64,000 bases of DNA from Leucobacter viscericola (lineage in GTDB: Bacteria > Actinomycetota > Actinomycetes > Actinomycetales > Microbacteriaceae). Under the pieces are notes generated by a model. That model made no database searches, was not told where the DNA came from, and saw only the letters and a program-made list of their open reading frames with translations. Position 1 is the first letter of the stretch; every line of letters begins with the position of its first letter. Made by a program: the position numbers and the translations under genes. Shown piece after piece: positions 26,801-34,983 of this stretch. The stretch spans positions 868,001 through 932,000 of the forward strand of contig NZ_CP049863.1 in the NCBI RefSeq assembly GCF_011299575.1, written 5' to 3'.

Positions 26801-27597
26801 ATCAGGTACGAGGAGTTCCACCAGTCAGCCGACTCAGGCACGTCGGTCTGGTCGCCAAACACCTGCGGGCTTGCGACCGGCAGGTCCGCGTACCAGTCGT
26901 AGAACGACTGCATGGTACCGCCGAGCAAATTGATAAAGCGCGCACCGGCGCCGTGCGACACCATCGACATCGCGGGAATCGGTGAGAAACCCGCGACGCG
27001 GTCGGGGCCGTACTTCTTGATCGTGTGCACGTGCGCGGCGGCGACCATCTCGTTCGCCTCGTCCCACGTTGCGCGCACAAGGCCACCCTTGCCGCGGGCG
27101 CGCTTGTAGCTGCGGCTGGTCTCGGGATCTTCGGTCACCGCAGCCCAGGCAAGCACGGGATCGCCGAGGCGCGCCTTTGCCTCGCGGTAGGCGGAAAGTA
27201 GCACACCCCGCACGTAGGGATAGCGCACGCGGGTTGGCGAGTAGGTGTACCAGCTGAAGGCCGCACCACGTGGGCAGCCGCGGGGCTCGTACTCCGGTGA
27301 GTCCGGCCCGACAGTCGGATAATCCGTCTGCTGGGTCTCCCACGTGATGATGCCGTCTTTGACGTACACCTTCCACGAGCAGGATCCTGTGCAGTTCACA
27401 CCGTGGGTTGAGCGCACAACTTTGTCGTGCGACCAGCGGTCACGGTAGAAGGAGTCGCCCTTGCGGCCACCCTCGAGAAAAAGGGAACGGAGGTCTTTGG
27501 AGGTTTCACCGCGGTGCAGGAATCGTCCAAGCGATAGGAGCGAGTCCTCAAGAGGACCGTCGGTTGCTGGGGGTACTGGTTTGGTGTCGCGTGACAT
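23851..27597 (-). CDS. narG: Respiratory nitrate reductase, alpha subunit
   Basis: 1248 residues, the usual NarG length. It reduces nitrate to nitrite at a bis-MGD molybdenum site on the cytoplasmic face. The FS0 4Fe-4S site is H65, C69, C73 (HGVNCTGSC) and C108 (RGCPRG). The downstream region YLMMWGSNVPVTRTPDAHF and the C-terminal SIHSEYQDNLFMLSLSRGGP fit the family. ATG 27597 has AGGA at 6 nt and lies 14 bp after narK1, so narK1-narGHJI is one operon, as in Corynebacterium narKGHJI. No TAT signal is present, as expected for cytoplasmic-side NarG. Confidence 0.99.
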   Translation of the reverse strand: MSRDTKPVPPATDGPLEDSLLSLGRFLHRGETSKDLRSLFLEGGRKGDSFYRDRWSHDKVVRSTHGVNCTGSCSWKVYVKDGIITWETQQTDYPTVGPDSPEYEPRGCPRGAAFSWYTYSPTRVRYPYVRGVLLSAYREAKARLGDPVLAWAAVTEDPETSRSYKRARGKGGLVRATWDEANEMVAAAHVHTIKKYGPDRVAGFSPIPAMSMVSHGAGARFINLLGGTMQSFYDWYADLPVASPQVFGDQTDVPESADWWNSSYLMMWGSNVPVTRTPDAHFMTEARYKGQKVITVSPDYADNTKFADEWLAPHPGTDGALAMAMGHVILKEFFVDRRTPYFEHYMKTYADAPYLVALERRGDAWVPGKFLTASDLADTDEHTTNDKFKTVLLDQQGLPVVPNGSLGHRFSAEDEGKWNLDLGDTDPRLSIMDSPKWSGEAAPLDLPRFDVAPDAGNEQAGGAGIVRRGVPITVVDGHTVTTVFDLMLAQYGIGREGLPGVWAQGYDDASSPGTPAWQEEITSVPAEKAERIGREFAQNAEQSKGRSMILMGAGTNHWFHSDTIYRTFLALTTMTGCQGVNGGGWAHYVGQEKVRPVTGYTQYGTAGDWVRPGRAMIGTAFWYMATDQWRYDGLPADQLASPLAKGDFADRTTADCLVDSAKRGWMPSYPTYDRNPLDLVDDADAADMEPADYVVQSLQDGSLKYACEDPDSPENFPRVLNVWRANILGSSGKGNEYFLKHLLGTDSAIRASEADEARRPRSIKWHDEAPEGKLDLLVTTDFRMTSTTLFSDIVFPAATWYEKHDLSSTDMHPFIHSFNPAIKPPWQTKTDFEIFNNLADSISEMAVEHLGTRKDLIAAPLLHDTPDALATPHGTVLHDQPLVPGVTMPKLIVVERDYTAIGAKMKALGPLATKLGMITKGIKYDPTPEVEKLKRLNGTAKHPVTEGLPLLDTDVKVCDTILALSGTSNGRLATEGFRALEKHTGQKFTQLSEDHEGNRITFADVQARPMSVITSPEWSGSEHGGRRYSAFTVNVEHLKPWHTLTGRMHFFLDHDWMSELGEGLPIYRPPLDMHRLFGDSIVGSQEATGAPGSEGRAEVAVRYLTPHSKWSIHSEYQDNLFMLSLSRGGPTIWMSPQDADKIGVRDNDWIESYNRNGVVVARAIVSHRMPEGTVYMYHAKDRTVDVPRTETSGLRGGIHNSLTRVLLKPSHLIGGYAQLSFAFNYLGPTGNQRDEVTVIRRRSQEVDY

Positions 27598-27611
27598 GTC
27601 GTTTCCTGTCC

Positions 27612-28928
27612 TTAGCTCGGCATCTCAGCATTGCGGCGGGTGTAGTAGTGCCAGGCGAGCCAGGTGCAGATCGCACAGAACACGGCACAACCGATGAAGA
27701 AAGAGGTCGGGTCGATGAACGAAAGCGAGACGCCAACAATGAAGGGCCCGAAGGCGGCGAGCGCCGCGGTCCAGCCGATGGCTCCGCCTGCCTGGCGTTT
27801 CGGGAAGATCATGGGCATCTGTTTGAACGTGCCAGCGTTCGTGAACCCCGCGAAGAAGAAAATGATGAGCATGCCAGTCAAAAAGCCCCAGAACTCGTCC
27901 ACCGATGACGGCGAGAGGAAGAAGGCTGTAACGACGGTGCCTGCGGTCATACCGATGCCACCAACGAAGGTGAAGACCGCGCCACCAAACTTGTCGCAGA
28001 GAGGACCACAGAGCGCACGAACCAGTGCGCCCAGCAGCGGGCCGATGAACGCAAAGGCGAGCGGGTTGGGTCCGTCTTCGAAGCCGCCGTAGACACTACG
28101 AATGATGAGCCCCATCTGCGCCGCAAGGCCACTGTAGAGGCCAAACGACATCATGTAGAGCGCCGTCATAATCCAGGTGTGCTTCAGCCGGAAGATGTCG
28201 AACTGCTCGCGGAAATTAGCCTTGACCGGCACTCGCCGCAGGTACACAACCGCGAGCACTACGGCGAGCACAGCCCACGGGATCAGCACGAGACCCGCGT
28301 TGTGCAGCCAGATCAGCGCACCGTCGTTCTTCTGCTGCGGTGCGAGGTAGGAGGTGCCGAGGAGCCCAAAGCCAATGACCCACGGGATGAGAAATTGAAC
28401 GAGCCCGATGCCGAAGTTGCCGATTCCGGCCTGCAGGCCGAGAGCGGTGCCCTGTAGGCGCTTCGGAAAGAAGTAGCTCGTCGAGGCCATAAATCCTGAG
28501 AAGCTACCACCTGCGATGCCCGAGGCGATCGCCAACATGATCAGAACGGAGTACGAGGTTGTGGAATCCTGTACCGCCATTGCCCAGCCGCCCATCGGAA
28601 TGAGCAAAAAGAGGGTGTTGTAGACCACGAGGTTTCGGGTACCGATGATGGGCGGCAGAAACAGGAGAAGGAAGCGGCTCACTCCGGCTGCCAGGCCCGG
28701 CATCGCCGCGAGCCAGTACAGCTGTCCGTCGGTGAGGTTGAAGCCGATCTCGTTCAATCGCGGTGCGATAGCACTCACCAGGTACCAGGTGGAGAAGCCG
28801 AGCATGAGCGCGTACGTCGTGATCGACAGGGTACGCCAGGCAAGCTTGCTGTCCCAGGTAGCGGCGTTTTCTGGATCCCAGTTCGAGAGATCCTTTTTGA
28901 GCGTGGTTGACATGGTTTCGGTCGACAT
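27612..28928 (-). CDS. narK: Nitrate/nitrite transporter, NNP family (narK1)
   Basis: 438 residues, 12 predicted helices, major facilitator fold. The ATG at 28928 is chosen because GAGGAG precedes it by 6 nt. The nitrate signature appears as LGLQAGIGNFGIGLVQFLIP near 165-184, and SFSGFMASTSYFFPKR precedes it. As first gene of the nar operon it supplies NarG with nitrate and/or exports nitrite. About 96 nt upstream is the TTATTTCCGG motif shared with hmp and narK2. Confidence 0.95.
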   Translation of the reverse strand: MSTETMSTTLKKDLSNWDPENAATWDSKLAWRTLSITTYALMLGFSTWYLVSAIAPRLNEIGFNLTDGQLYWLAAMPGLAAGVSRFLLLFLPPIIGTRNLVVYNTLFLLIPMGGWAMAVQDSTTSYSVLIMLAIASGIAGGSFSGFMASTSYFFPKRLQGTALGLQAGIGNFGIGLVQFLIPWVIGFGLLGTSYLAPQQKNDGALIWLHNAGLVLIPWAVLAVVLAVVYLRRVPVKANFREQFDIFRLKHTWIMTALYMMSFGLYSGLAAQMGLIIRSVYGGFEDGPNPLAFAFIGPLLGALVRALCGPLCDKFGGAVFTFVGGIGMTAGTVVTAFFLSPSSVDEFWGFLTGMLIIFFFAGFTNAGTFKQMPMIFPKRQAGGAIGWTAALAAFGPFIVGVSLSFIDPTSFFIGCAVFCAICTWLAWHYYTRRNAEMPS

Positions 28929-29022
28929 GCTGTCTCCTCGTGCGATTCTTCGGCGACCCTCTAAGAAGCCCCGAACTCTGTATTCAGTCAAGCGAAGAGC
29001 CCCGGCTCACTCAACGAGCAAA

Positions 29023-29040
29023 GGCCGGAAATAAGGTTTG
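29023..29040 (-). promoter_or_regulatory. TTATTTCCGG operator candidate upstream of narK1
   Basis: Read toward narK1 the sequence is TTATTTCCGG (29034 to 29025), identical to the motif before narK2 and hmp and in the same orientation. The flank here is less symmetrical (CAAACC on one side, CC on the other). It ends 96 nt before the narK1 ATG, in the gap after the narK2 stop. Confidence 0.6.
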
Positions 29041-29052
29041 GACCCTCGGGGG

Positions 29053-30339
29053 CTACCCGGCATCACGGTCCGCGGTGGCCGGGTGTGCGCGGTCGCGATG
29101 GTCGTGTGAGACAACCACCTGCATCCACACCAAAGAGATGAGCGCAATGCCAAACAGCACCCCGAACGTTGCGCTCTGCATGCTCAAACCGGTCCACTCC
29201 TGCGCGTAGGCGAATAATGGCGGTAGCGCCACAGCGCCGAGCCCACCGATCAGGCCGACAAGCCCACCGACCGCACCAACGTCTTTAGGGAAGTACTCGG
29301 GGATGTGCTTGAAGACGGCTGCCTTACCCACCCCCATGGCGATCCCCACTACAAAGAGCAATACTGTGAATACCCACACGTTGCTCGGCACCATCATCGC
29401 GCCAGTCGCGAGCACCATGGTGCACAGCGAGATGTACATGATTGGCCTGGCACCGTGCTTGTCAGAGAGCCAGCCCCCGACTGGGCGAAGCAGTGACGCT
29501 GGAAAGATGAATAGCGCTGTGAGGAGTGCAGCCAACCCCAGGTTCAGACCGAAGTTCTTGACGTAAAAAGTGGGCATCCATCCTGAGAGCGCGACGTACG
29601 CACCAAAGACGACGACGTAGTAAAGCGAGAACCGCCACACGCGCACCTTCTTAAGCACCCGAAACTGTTGCGCCAGCGGCACTCCCGCGCCGGGTGTGAT
29701 GTCGGGTCGCGGGGAGCCATACCAAGTAATCGCGGCCATAACCAGAAGCAGTAACGCATACATGACCGGAATAAATCGCCAGCCGCCCGGAATCAACCCG
29801 CCAAGAAACCCTCCTGCAGGCAATACCGCGAGCAACAGCGGCGCCACCAGTTTGGTCACCGAAGCGCCCACGTTGCCAGCGCCAAAGATGCCGAGCGCGA
29901 GCCCCTGCTGCGACTTTGGGTACCACGCGCTCACCCACGAGACACCGATGGTGAAGCTGTTGCCCGCCAAACCAATGAGAAACGCGAAGATGAGCAGTTG
30001 TGTATAAGAGTCAGCGTAGATAACGAAGTACGTCGGGATCGCGCTGACCACCATGAGTGCGGCCATCACACTGCGGCCGCCCCAGCGGTCCGCCATGATT
30101 CCTGTGATGAGCCGCCACAGCGACCCGTTCAGCGCCGCGACCGAAATAAGCCAGGCGACCTGGGAGTTTGTGAGCCCAAATTCCTCCGCGATCGGTACGG
30201 AGAGCACACCAAATTGCAGCCACACCGCAAACATGAGCGTGAAGCCGATGGTACCGATCCAAAGCACTTTGCTGCGATCTCGCGTCGACCGAGATCGCTG
30301 AACTACGGTCGAAGAAGTGTCAGATAACGTCTGTGCCAT
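29053..30339 (-). CDS. Nitrate/nitrite transporter, NNP family (narK2)
   Basis: 428 residues with 12 helices. ATG 30339 follows GAGGTGG at proper distance; an upstream GTG (30348) sits on the ribosome site itself. Nitrate-porter motifs appear as GLAGNSFTIGVSWVSAWYPK and the glycine-rich LGIFGAGNVGASV (about 138-150). It is more like the short NarK2/NasA type than narK1. It is separated from narK1 by 124 bp containing the shared operator motif, so it may be a separate transcript. Two porters of different type often divide nitrate/H+ symport and nitrate/nitrite exchange; which does what is not decided by the sequence. Confidence 0.94.
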   Translation of the reverse strand: MAQTLSDTSSTVVQRSRSTRDRSKVLWIGTIGFTLMFAVWLQFGVLSVPIAEEFGLTNSQVAWLISVAALNGSLWRLITGIMADRWGGRSVMAALMVVSAIPTYFVIYADSYTQLLIFAFLIGLAGNSFTIGVSWVSAWYPKSQQGLALGIFGAGNVGASVTKLVAPLLLAVLPAGGFLGGLIPGGWRFIPVMYALLLLVMAAITWYGSPRPDITPGAGVPLAQQFRVLKKVRVWRFSLYYVVVFGAYVALSGWMPTFYVKNFGLNLGLAALLTALFIFPASLLRPVGGWLSDKHGARPIMYISLCTMVLATGAMMVPSNVWVFTVLLFVVGIAMGVGKAAVFKHIPEYFPKDVGAVGGLVGLIGGLGAVALPPLFAYAQEWTGLSMQSATFGVLFGIALISLVWMQVVVSHDHRDRAHPATADRDAG

Positions 30340-30430
30340 GAAGCCCACCTCGATGAGATTGGGCGGCGGGACCGCCCGCCTTTAGGTGACTTCAGGTTAT
30401 GGTTTGACGGCGACGAATGGCTGGCTCAAA

Positions 30431-30448
30431 AACCGGAAATAACCGGTT
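30431..30448 (-). promoter_or_regulatory. Palindromic TTATTTCCGG operator candidate upstream of narK2
   Basis: AACCGG (30431-30436) and CCGGTT (30443-30448) form a perfect inverted repeat around AAATAA. Read toward narK2 it contains TTATTTCCGG, the motif shared with hmp and narK1, ending 93 nt before the ATG. It lies between the narK2 start and the stop of the ArnR-like regulator gene. Confidence 0.65.
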
Positions 30449-30465
30449 GTCTGAGGTCAGCGCAA

Positions 30466-31161
30466 TTATTCGCTGGCGCGCACAGCAGGAAACGGAAGGG
30501 CGGCAGAGGCTTGTTCGGCCTGTCGTTTCTGCTCAACCTGCTTGAGGTGAAGCTTGCAGACTCCGGGGGTCGCAAACGGGTGAAGCTGATCCGCCTTAAG
30601 CGGTCCCTGAGTAATGGCGAGCATCATGTCGATCAGACCGAGGTGAACCGCGCACACCATCTCTTGATGATCTGAAACCATCGATTTGAAGGGGCACGAG
30701 AAGAGATTTACTTCAAGGTTGGTGTGATCGATTTCAGGATCGAATCCCACCTGCTCGAGGTGATCTTCAAGGATTTCAAGTTGCTGAGTGATCTCATCGT
30801 CAACAGTTTCGCCAAGCGGTTCATTGATGTTCTGCTCCATCAGGATCCGTTTGAAAAGATCAGCTCTACTTTGCGCTGATTCAAGTTTGCGCTCACCAAT
30901 ATCGTCAAGGTCTTCGTGCCCGGTTCTGGCAGAGTAAAACATCTTCGGACGACCCCGAGTTTTGCGATCCTCACTGCGTGCTAACACAAAACCGTCTTCA
31001 ACGAGTCGCTGCAGGTGCTCGCGCACGGTGTTGTGGTGCAGTTCGACTTCAGCAGCAAGTTCATCGGCCGTGCACTCCCCCTGTCTCTGCAGCACAAAAA
31101 GTAGCTGCACTCGGCTCAGGGAAGACAACGTGCGGTAGGTGCTCATATGGTCAAGCGACAT
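30466..31161 (-). CDS. Iron-sulfur HTH regulator, ArnR/SufR-like
   Basis: 231 residues. A winged helix (about 10-80) with TADELAAEVELHHNTVREHL and a wing TRGRPKMFY. The C-terminal half keeps three cysteines, C156 (FSCPF), C170 (EMVCAVHLG) and C202 (GVCKLHL). Their spacing resembles the 4Fe-4S ligands of SufR-type regulators. In Corynebacterium glutamicum the Fe-S regulator ArnR sits beside narKGHJI and represses it and hmp. Position here, next to narK2, and the shared motif at the same target set support an ArnR-like role: release of repression at low oxygen or in the presence of NO. The ribosome site is weak (GAGG at 13 nt). Confidence 0.8.
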   Translation of the reverse strand: MSLDHMSTYRTLSSLSRVQLLFVLQRQGECTADELAAEVELHHNTVREHLQRLVEDGFVLARSEDRKTRGRPKMFYSARTGHEDLDDIGERKLESAQSRADLFKRILMEQNINEPLGETVDDEITQQLEILEDHLEQVGFDPEIDHTNLEVNLFSCPFKSMVSDHQEMVCAVHLGLIDMMLAITQGPLKADQLHPFATPGVCKLHLKQVEQKRQAEQASAALPFPAVRASE

Positions 31162-31291
31162 GGTCGTAAAAAACCTCGGTCAATTCGTGGAACGGTGAAC
31201 GCACCCGATTTCTGACGTTCGAGGCGCGAGATGAGGCCCCTGCACCCTTATCCGGGCTCATTCTAACTGACGATTCAGAGAACGCCTCGGG

Positions 31292-31711
31292 CTACGAATC
31301 GATCCCAACCCACTCCGAGGTTCCGGCCGCGAAGTGCTGCCGTTTCCAAATGGGCACCTCGTGTTTGATCCGTTCGACCAGGCGTTCGATCGCCGCAAAC
31401 GCCTCAGCGCGGTGCGCAGCGGAGGCCGCGGCGACGAGGGCGGCGTCGCCTATTTCGAGCGAACCGATCCGGTGCACCGCGGCCAACCGCAGCCCCGTGC
31501 TCGCCTGCTCCGCAGCGACAAGTTCCCGCAAAAATCGTTCGGCCTCGGGGTGCGCGCTGTAGTCGAGGGCGCTCACGCCCTCTCCCCCGTCGTGGTTCCG
31601 AATCACGCCATAGAACACCACCGTTGCCCCGCACTCGGGTGAGTCAACGGCGGCCCGCACGGCGGCCTCGTCAATTGGCTGGTCGGTGATCTTGGCATAG
31701 ACCTCGGTCAT
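31292..31711 (-). CDS. moaE: Molybdopterin synthase catalytic subunit MoaE
   Basis: 139 residues. With thiocarboxylated MoaD it inserts the two sulfurs that make molybdopterin. Family features are VVFYGVIRNHDGGEGVSALD (about 30-49), the HRIGSLEIGDAALVAA segment (about 80-95) and the lysine-bearing HEVPIWKRQHF (about 115-125). Its ATG overlaps the stop of the upstream moeB-like gene (ATGA). Confidence 0.97.
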   Translation of the reverse strand: MTEVYAKITDQPIDEAAVRAAVDSPECGATVVFYGVIRNHDGGEGVSALDYSAHPEAERFLRELVAAEQASTGLRLAAVHRIGSLEIGDAALVAAASAAHRAEAFAAIERLVERIKHEVPIWKRQHFAAGTSEWVGIDS

Positions 31712-32838
31712 CGTGCACTTCCTTCAAGTAGCTGTGGAGCGATCCGCGCGAGCTCTTGTACCCCGCCACGCAAGAAGCGCACCTCGCCGCCGCCGCGCGC
31801 GATGAGAAGCTTTGCAGCGCGGATCGATCGCGGGTCTCGCTCGCAGTACACAATAGCGGGGGTTGTGAGCGGTGAGGATCCGGCCTCGAGTTCGTCCAGG
31901 GGAAGCGACTCAGAGCCGGTGATCCACAGCCGCTCTCGTTCCTCAACCGTGCGAACGTCGAGGAGCGTTGGCACCCCGCCAGCACCCAGCAACGCGAGAA
32001 GCTCGGCAGCCGTTACGGAGGGTGGTTCGGGATCGGGCCCGGCACAGAAGAGCTCGTAGTCGATCAGCTCGGTGACCGGCTTCGCCGCGGGATCCTGCCT
32101 GAAGGCCAGCTCTCGGGTCGCTGCCCGCAGCGAGTCATAGATCAGCACTCTGCCGAGCAGCGGATCACCGATTCCGGTGAGGAGTTTGAGGGTCTCCGTC
32201 GCGAGCAACGAACCGATCGTGCCGCACAGTCCGGGCAGCACCCCGCCCGTGCCGCAGTCAACAACGTCTTCGGGGGCTGGCGGGCTCGGAAACAGGTCGC
32301 GATACCCGGGGTACCGGGGGCGCCACGAAACCCCCACCTGGCCGTGAAACTGCAGGATCGATCCCCACACGAGCGGCAAACCGAGCAGCTCGGCGGCATC
32401 GGCGACGAGGTAGCGGGTCGGAAAGTTATCGCTGCCGTCGACGATCAGGTCGTAATCACGAAAGATGTCGAGAGCGTTTTCAATGGTGAGTCTCGTGTTG
32501 TGCGTCACAACGTGAATCGAGGGATCGATGGCACGGACGGAGTCGGCGAGCGAGTCCACCTTGGCCCTACCAATATCTGCGGTGCCGTGCGATACCTGCC
32601 GGTGCAGGTTGGAGAGCTCAACACGGTCATCATCGACGATCCCGATCGTGCCGACTCCCGCCCCCGCGAGATAGGGCACACTCGCGCTGCCCAGCCCGCC
32701 TGCCCCGACAACGAGCACCCGCGCTGCTGCGATCCTGCGCTGAGCCTGTTCCCCGAATCCTGGCAACAGCATCTGGCGCTGTGCGCGCGAGCGCTGCTCC
32801 GCAGTCAGTTCCGGGCCTTCATCCCGCATAGCTTCCAT
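31708..32838 (-). CDS. moeB: MoeB/ThiF adenylyltransferase with rhodanese domain
   Basis: 376 residues. The E1-like domain has the nucleotide motif VVGAGGLGSASVPYL (about 42-56) and DDRVELSNLHRQ (about 73-84). The rhodanese domain at about 270-370 has a candidate catalytic Cys in VYCERDP. It adenylylates the MoaD C-terminus and supplies sulfur, like MoeZ-type fusions. The YRCLFP cysteine found in many homologues is Asp here (YRDLFP) and only the second cysteine pair region (DCGTGG, GLCG) is present, so zinc binding may be altered. It forms an operon with moaE and diverges from moaD. Confidence 0.93.
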   Translation of the reverse strand: MEAMRDEGPELTAEQRSRAQRQMLLPGFGEQAQRRIAAARVLVVGAGGLGSASVPYLAGAGVGTIGIVDDDRVELSNLHRQVSHGTADIGRAKVDSLADSVRAIDPSIHVVTHNTRLTIENALDIFRDYDLIVDGSDNFPTRYLVADAAELLGLPLVWGSILQFHGQVGVSWRPRYPGYRDLFPSPPAPEDVVDCGTGGVLPGLCGTIGSLLATETLKLLTGIGDPLLGRVLIYDSLRAATRELAFRQDPAAKPVTELIDYELFCAGPDPEPPSVTAAELLALLGAGGVPTLLDVRTVEERERLWITGSESLPLDELEAGSSPLTTPAIVYCERDPRSIRAAKLLIARGGGEVRFLRGGVQELARIAPQLLEGSAR

Positions 32839-32934
32839 GCGGCAAGTCTAGATTGTGGCCCAGACAAGCTTCACCGTTATTATTCACGATCTGCAGGCCG
32901 GGAACCCCCGAACCTCACCGGGTAGCATGTCGGT

Positions 32935-33201
32935 ATGGCGCAGATTACCGTTCGCTACTTTGCCGCGGCCGCGGAGGCCGCCGGTCGCGAAGAAGAACCC
33001 TGGGACCTCGACGCGGCCGACACACTCGAATCGCTGAAAGGCGCACTCGGCGAGCGCTACGGCGAGCCCATGCGCAAGGTGCTGCGATCCGGATCCTTCC
33101 TGGTTGACGGTGTCGTGCGCCGTGAGGGCGCCATTACGGCGGTCGGCAGTGAAATTCGAGGCATCACGGTCGACGTACTCCCACCGTTTGCGGGCGGATG
33201 A
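32935..33201 (+). CDS. moaD: Molybdopterin synthase sulfur carrier subunit MoaD
   Basis: 88 residues with a ubiquitin-like beta-grasp pattern (ITVRYFAAAAEAAGREEE at the start) and the obligatory C-terminal GG (PPFAGG) that becomes the thiocarboxylate. It works with MoaE, encoded divergently 1.2 kb away, and is activated by the MoeB-like protein. The stop overlaps the next ATG (ATGA), starting the moaD-moeA-moaC-mog operon. Confidence 0.94.
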   Translation: MAQITVRYFAAAAEAAGREEEPWDLDAADTLESLKGALGERYGEPMRKVLRSGSFLVDGVVRREGAITAVGSEIRGITVDVLPPFAGG

Positions 33202-34496
33202 GCACGAACAGGCGTCTGATTGAGACGCACCAGCAAGCGGTCCGCTCACTTCTCACCCCGGTGTTCAAGAGGCTTCGGGCGGCGACCCCCGACTCCGTCG
33301 CGGTTGACTCTCCCGAGCTGCTAGGCCGAGTCGTAGCGATGGAAGTCACAACCGCAATTCCGCTGCCTCCCTTCGATAATTCTCAAATGGACGGGTACGC
33401 GGTCAGAGCTGAAGACGTAGCCACTGCGAGCCCTTCCCTCCCCGTGACGCTGACGCTCGGCTTCACAACGGCGGCCGGCGACTCGCAACTCACGCACGTT
33501 CCAGGAACCGCTTCTCCCGTCATGACGGGAGCCGTCATTCCGCTCGGTGCCGATGCCGTCGTGCCAGTCGAACTCACACTTCCCCCGCGGTTTCCAAAAC
33601 TGAACCGCAGGGGCGAGCCGGATCCCACCGGTAACGTGGATATTGCATCGGCCGCACCCGCGGGCCAATTCGTGCGCAAGCGCGGCGAAGACGCCCCAAG
33701 CGGCGCACCGATCCTTCCCGCGGGCACCCGGTTGACACCGACCCGCGTTGGTGCGCTCGCCGCAGCCGGATGCACCACCGTCCAGGTTCTTCCGCGGCTG
33801 CGCGTGCTGCTCTGTTCAACCGGTGATGAAATTAGTCAGGTTTCTGAGCCGACTCAGGCCAGTGAACCGAGCCAGCTTGAGATCGGAAAGATTCACGACG
33901 CCAACACACCGATGCTCGCCGCTGCCCTGCGGGAGGCGGGTGCCGAAGTGGACACTCTGCGCTGCGGAGATCAGGCAGGAGCCCTGCAAGAGGCCCTTGC
34001 GTCAGTCTCCGCCAGCTACGACCTGATCATCACCTCGGGCGGCATCAGCGCCGGTGCGTTTGAGGTGGTACGTGAGGCATTCGCACCGCTCGGGGCCGAG
34101 TTCTTGTCGGTTGCCATGCAACCTGGTGGACCACAGGGCCTAGGCGAGATCGTACTTCCCGGGGGCGCAGTCCCCGCGGTGTGTTTTCCAGGCAACCCCG
34201 TCAGCGCGTTTATCTCGGCCGAGTGCTTTGTACTTCCGCTGCTTCGCGAGTACGCAGGCCTACCTGCGGAACGCCCACGGGTGCAACGACAGCTCGCCCA
34301 CGACACGAGCTCACCTCTTGAGAAGCATCAGGTGCGCCGCGGGCGCATTGAAGCGGATGGCCGCGTGTCGCTGAGCGGCCCCGGGTCACACCTGCTCAGC
34401 GAGCTCGCGCTCGCCGACGTGCTGGTGCAACTACCACTGGGCCAAGACTCATTTCTCGAAAACACCCCGGTCGAAACCTGGAGGATCAATGACTGA
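33198..34496 (+). CDS. moeA: Molybdopterin molybdotransferase (copy 2)
   Basis: 432 residues. The conserved [14 protein letters not shown] (about 57-70) and the MoCF-domain segments [15 protein letters not shown] (about 277-291) and [16 protein letters not shown] (about 331-346) identify MoeA. It differs considerably from copy 1 at 3917: longer, with a serine-glutamine-rich insertion near 215-230. Two MoeA proteins are common in actinobacteria; division of labour (for example different acceptor enzymes or metals) is unknown. The start overlaps moaD and the end overlaps moaC by 8 bp. Confidence 0.95.
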   Translation: MSTNRRLIETHQQAVRSLLTPVFKRLRAATPDSVAVDSPELLGRVVAMEVTTAIPLPPFDNSQMDGYAVRAEDVATASPSLPVTLTLGFTTAAGDSQLTHVPGTASPVMTGAVIPLGADAVVPVELTLPPRFPKLNRRGEPDPTGNVDIASAAPAGQFVRKRGEDAPSGAPILPAGTRLTPTRVGALAAAGCTTVQVLPRLRVLLCSTGDEISQVSEPTQASEPSQLEIGKIHDANTPMLAAALREAGAEVDTLRCGDQAGALQEALASVSASYDLIITSGGISAGAFEVVREAFAPLGAEFLSVAMQPGGPQGLGEIVLPGGAVPAVCFPGNPVSAFISAECFVLPLLREYAGLPAERPRVQRQLAHDTSSPLEKHQVRRGRIEADGRVSLSGPGSHLLSELALADVLVQLPLGQDSFLENTPVETWRIND

Positions 34497-34983
34497 CACG
34501 ACTACGCCCGAATCCCAGCAGCTCACTCACCTGCGCGGCGACGGCAGCGCGCACATGGTCGATGTCACGGAGAAGCCCGTGACGAAACGCACGGCACGCG
34601 CCGAGGCAACCCTGGTCACCCGCGCAGACGTCGTCGAGCTACTCGTTTCTGGTGAACTGCCCAAGGGCGAGGCACTCGGCACCGCACGTATCGCGGGGAT
34701 CATGGCTGCCAAGCGCACCTCGGAGTTGATTCCGCTTTGTCACCCGCTGCCACTCACAAAACTCGCCGTGGATTTTGAACCGCAGGGTGATCGCGTGCGG
34801 ATCCTCGCGACCGTCACCACCCGAGGAGTCACCGGCGTCGAGATGGAAGCGCTGACGGCCGCGAGCGTCGCCGCTCTCACGCTCTACGACATGATTAAGG
34901 CCGTGGACAAACACGCTGCGATCACCGACACGCGTGTGCTGGCGAAATCGGGCGGCAAGAGCGGCGATTGGTCGGTCGAGTGA
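34489..34983 (+). CDS. moaC: Cyclic pyranopterin monophosphate synthase MoaC
   Basis: 164 residues. MoaC completes the MoaA-initiated conversion of GTP into cPMP. The family sequence is strongly kept: [18 protein letters not shown] at about 18-35, [20 protein letters not shown] (66-85) and the catalytic region [19 protein letters not shown] with KAVDK (about 117-140). ATG follows GGAGG. The gene overlaps moeA upstream and the mog gene downstream (GTGA). Confidence 0.98.
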   Translation: MTDTTTPESQQLTHLRGDGSAHMVDVTEKPVTKRTARAEATLVTRADVVELLVSGELPKGEALGTARIAGIMAAKRTSELIPLCHPLPLTKLAVDFEPQGDRVRILATVTTRGVTGVEMEALTAASVAALTLYDMIKAVDKHAAITDTRVLAKSGGKSGDWSVE

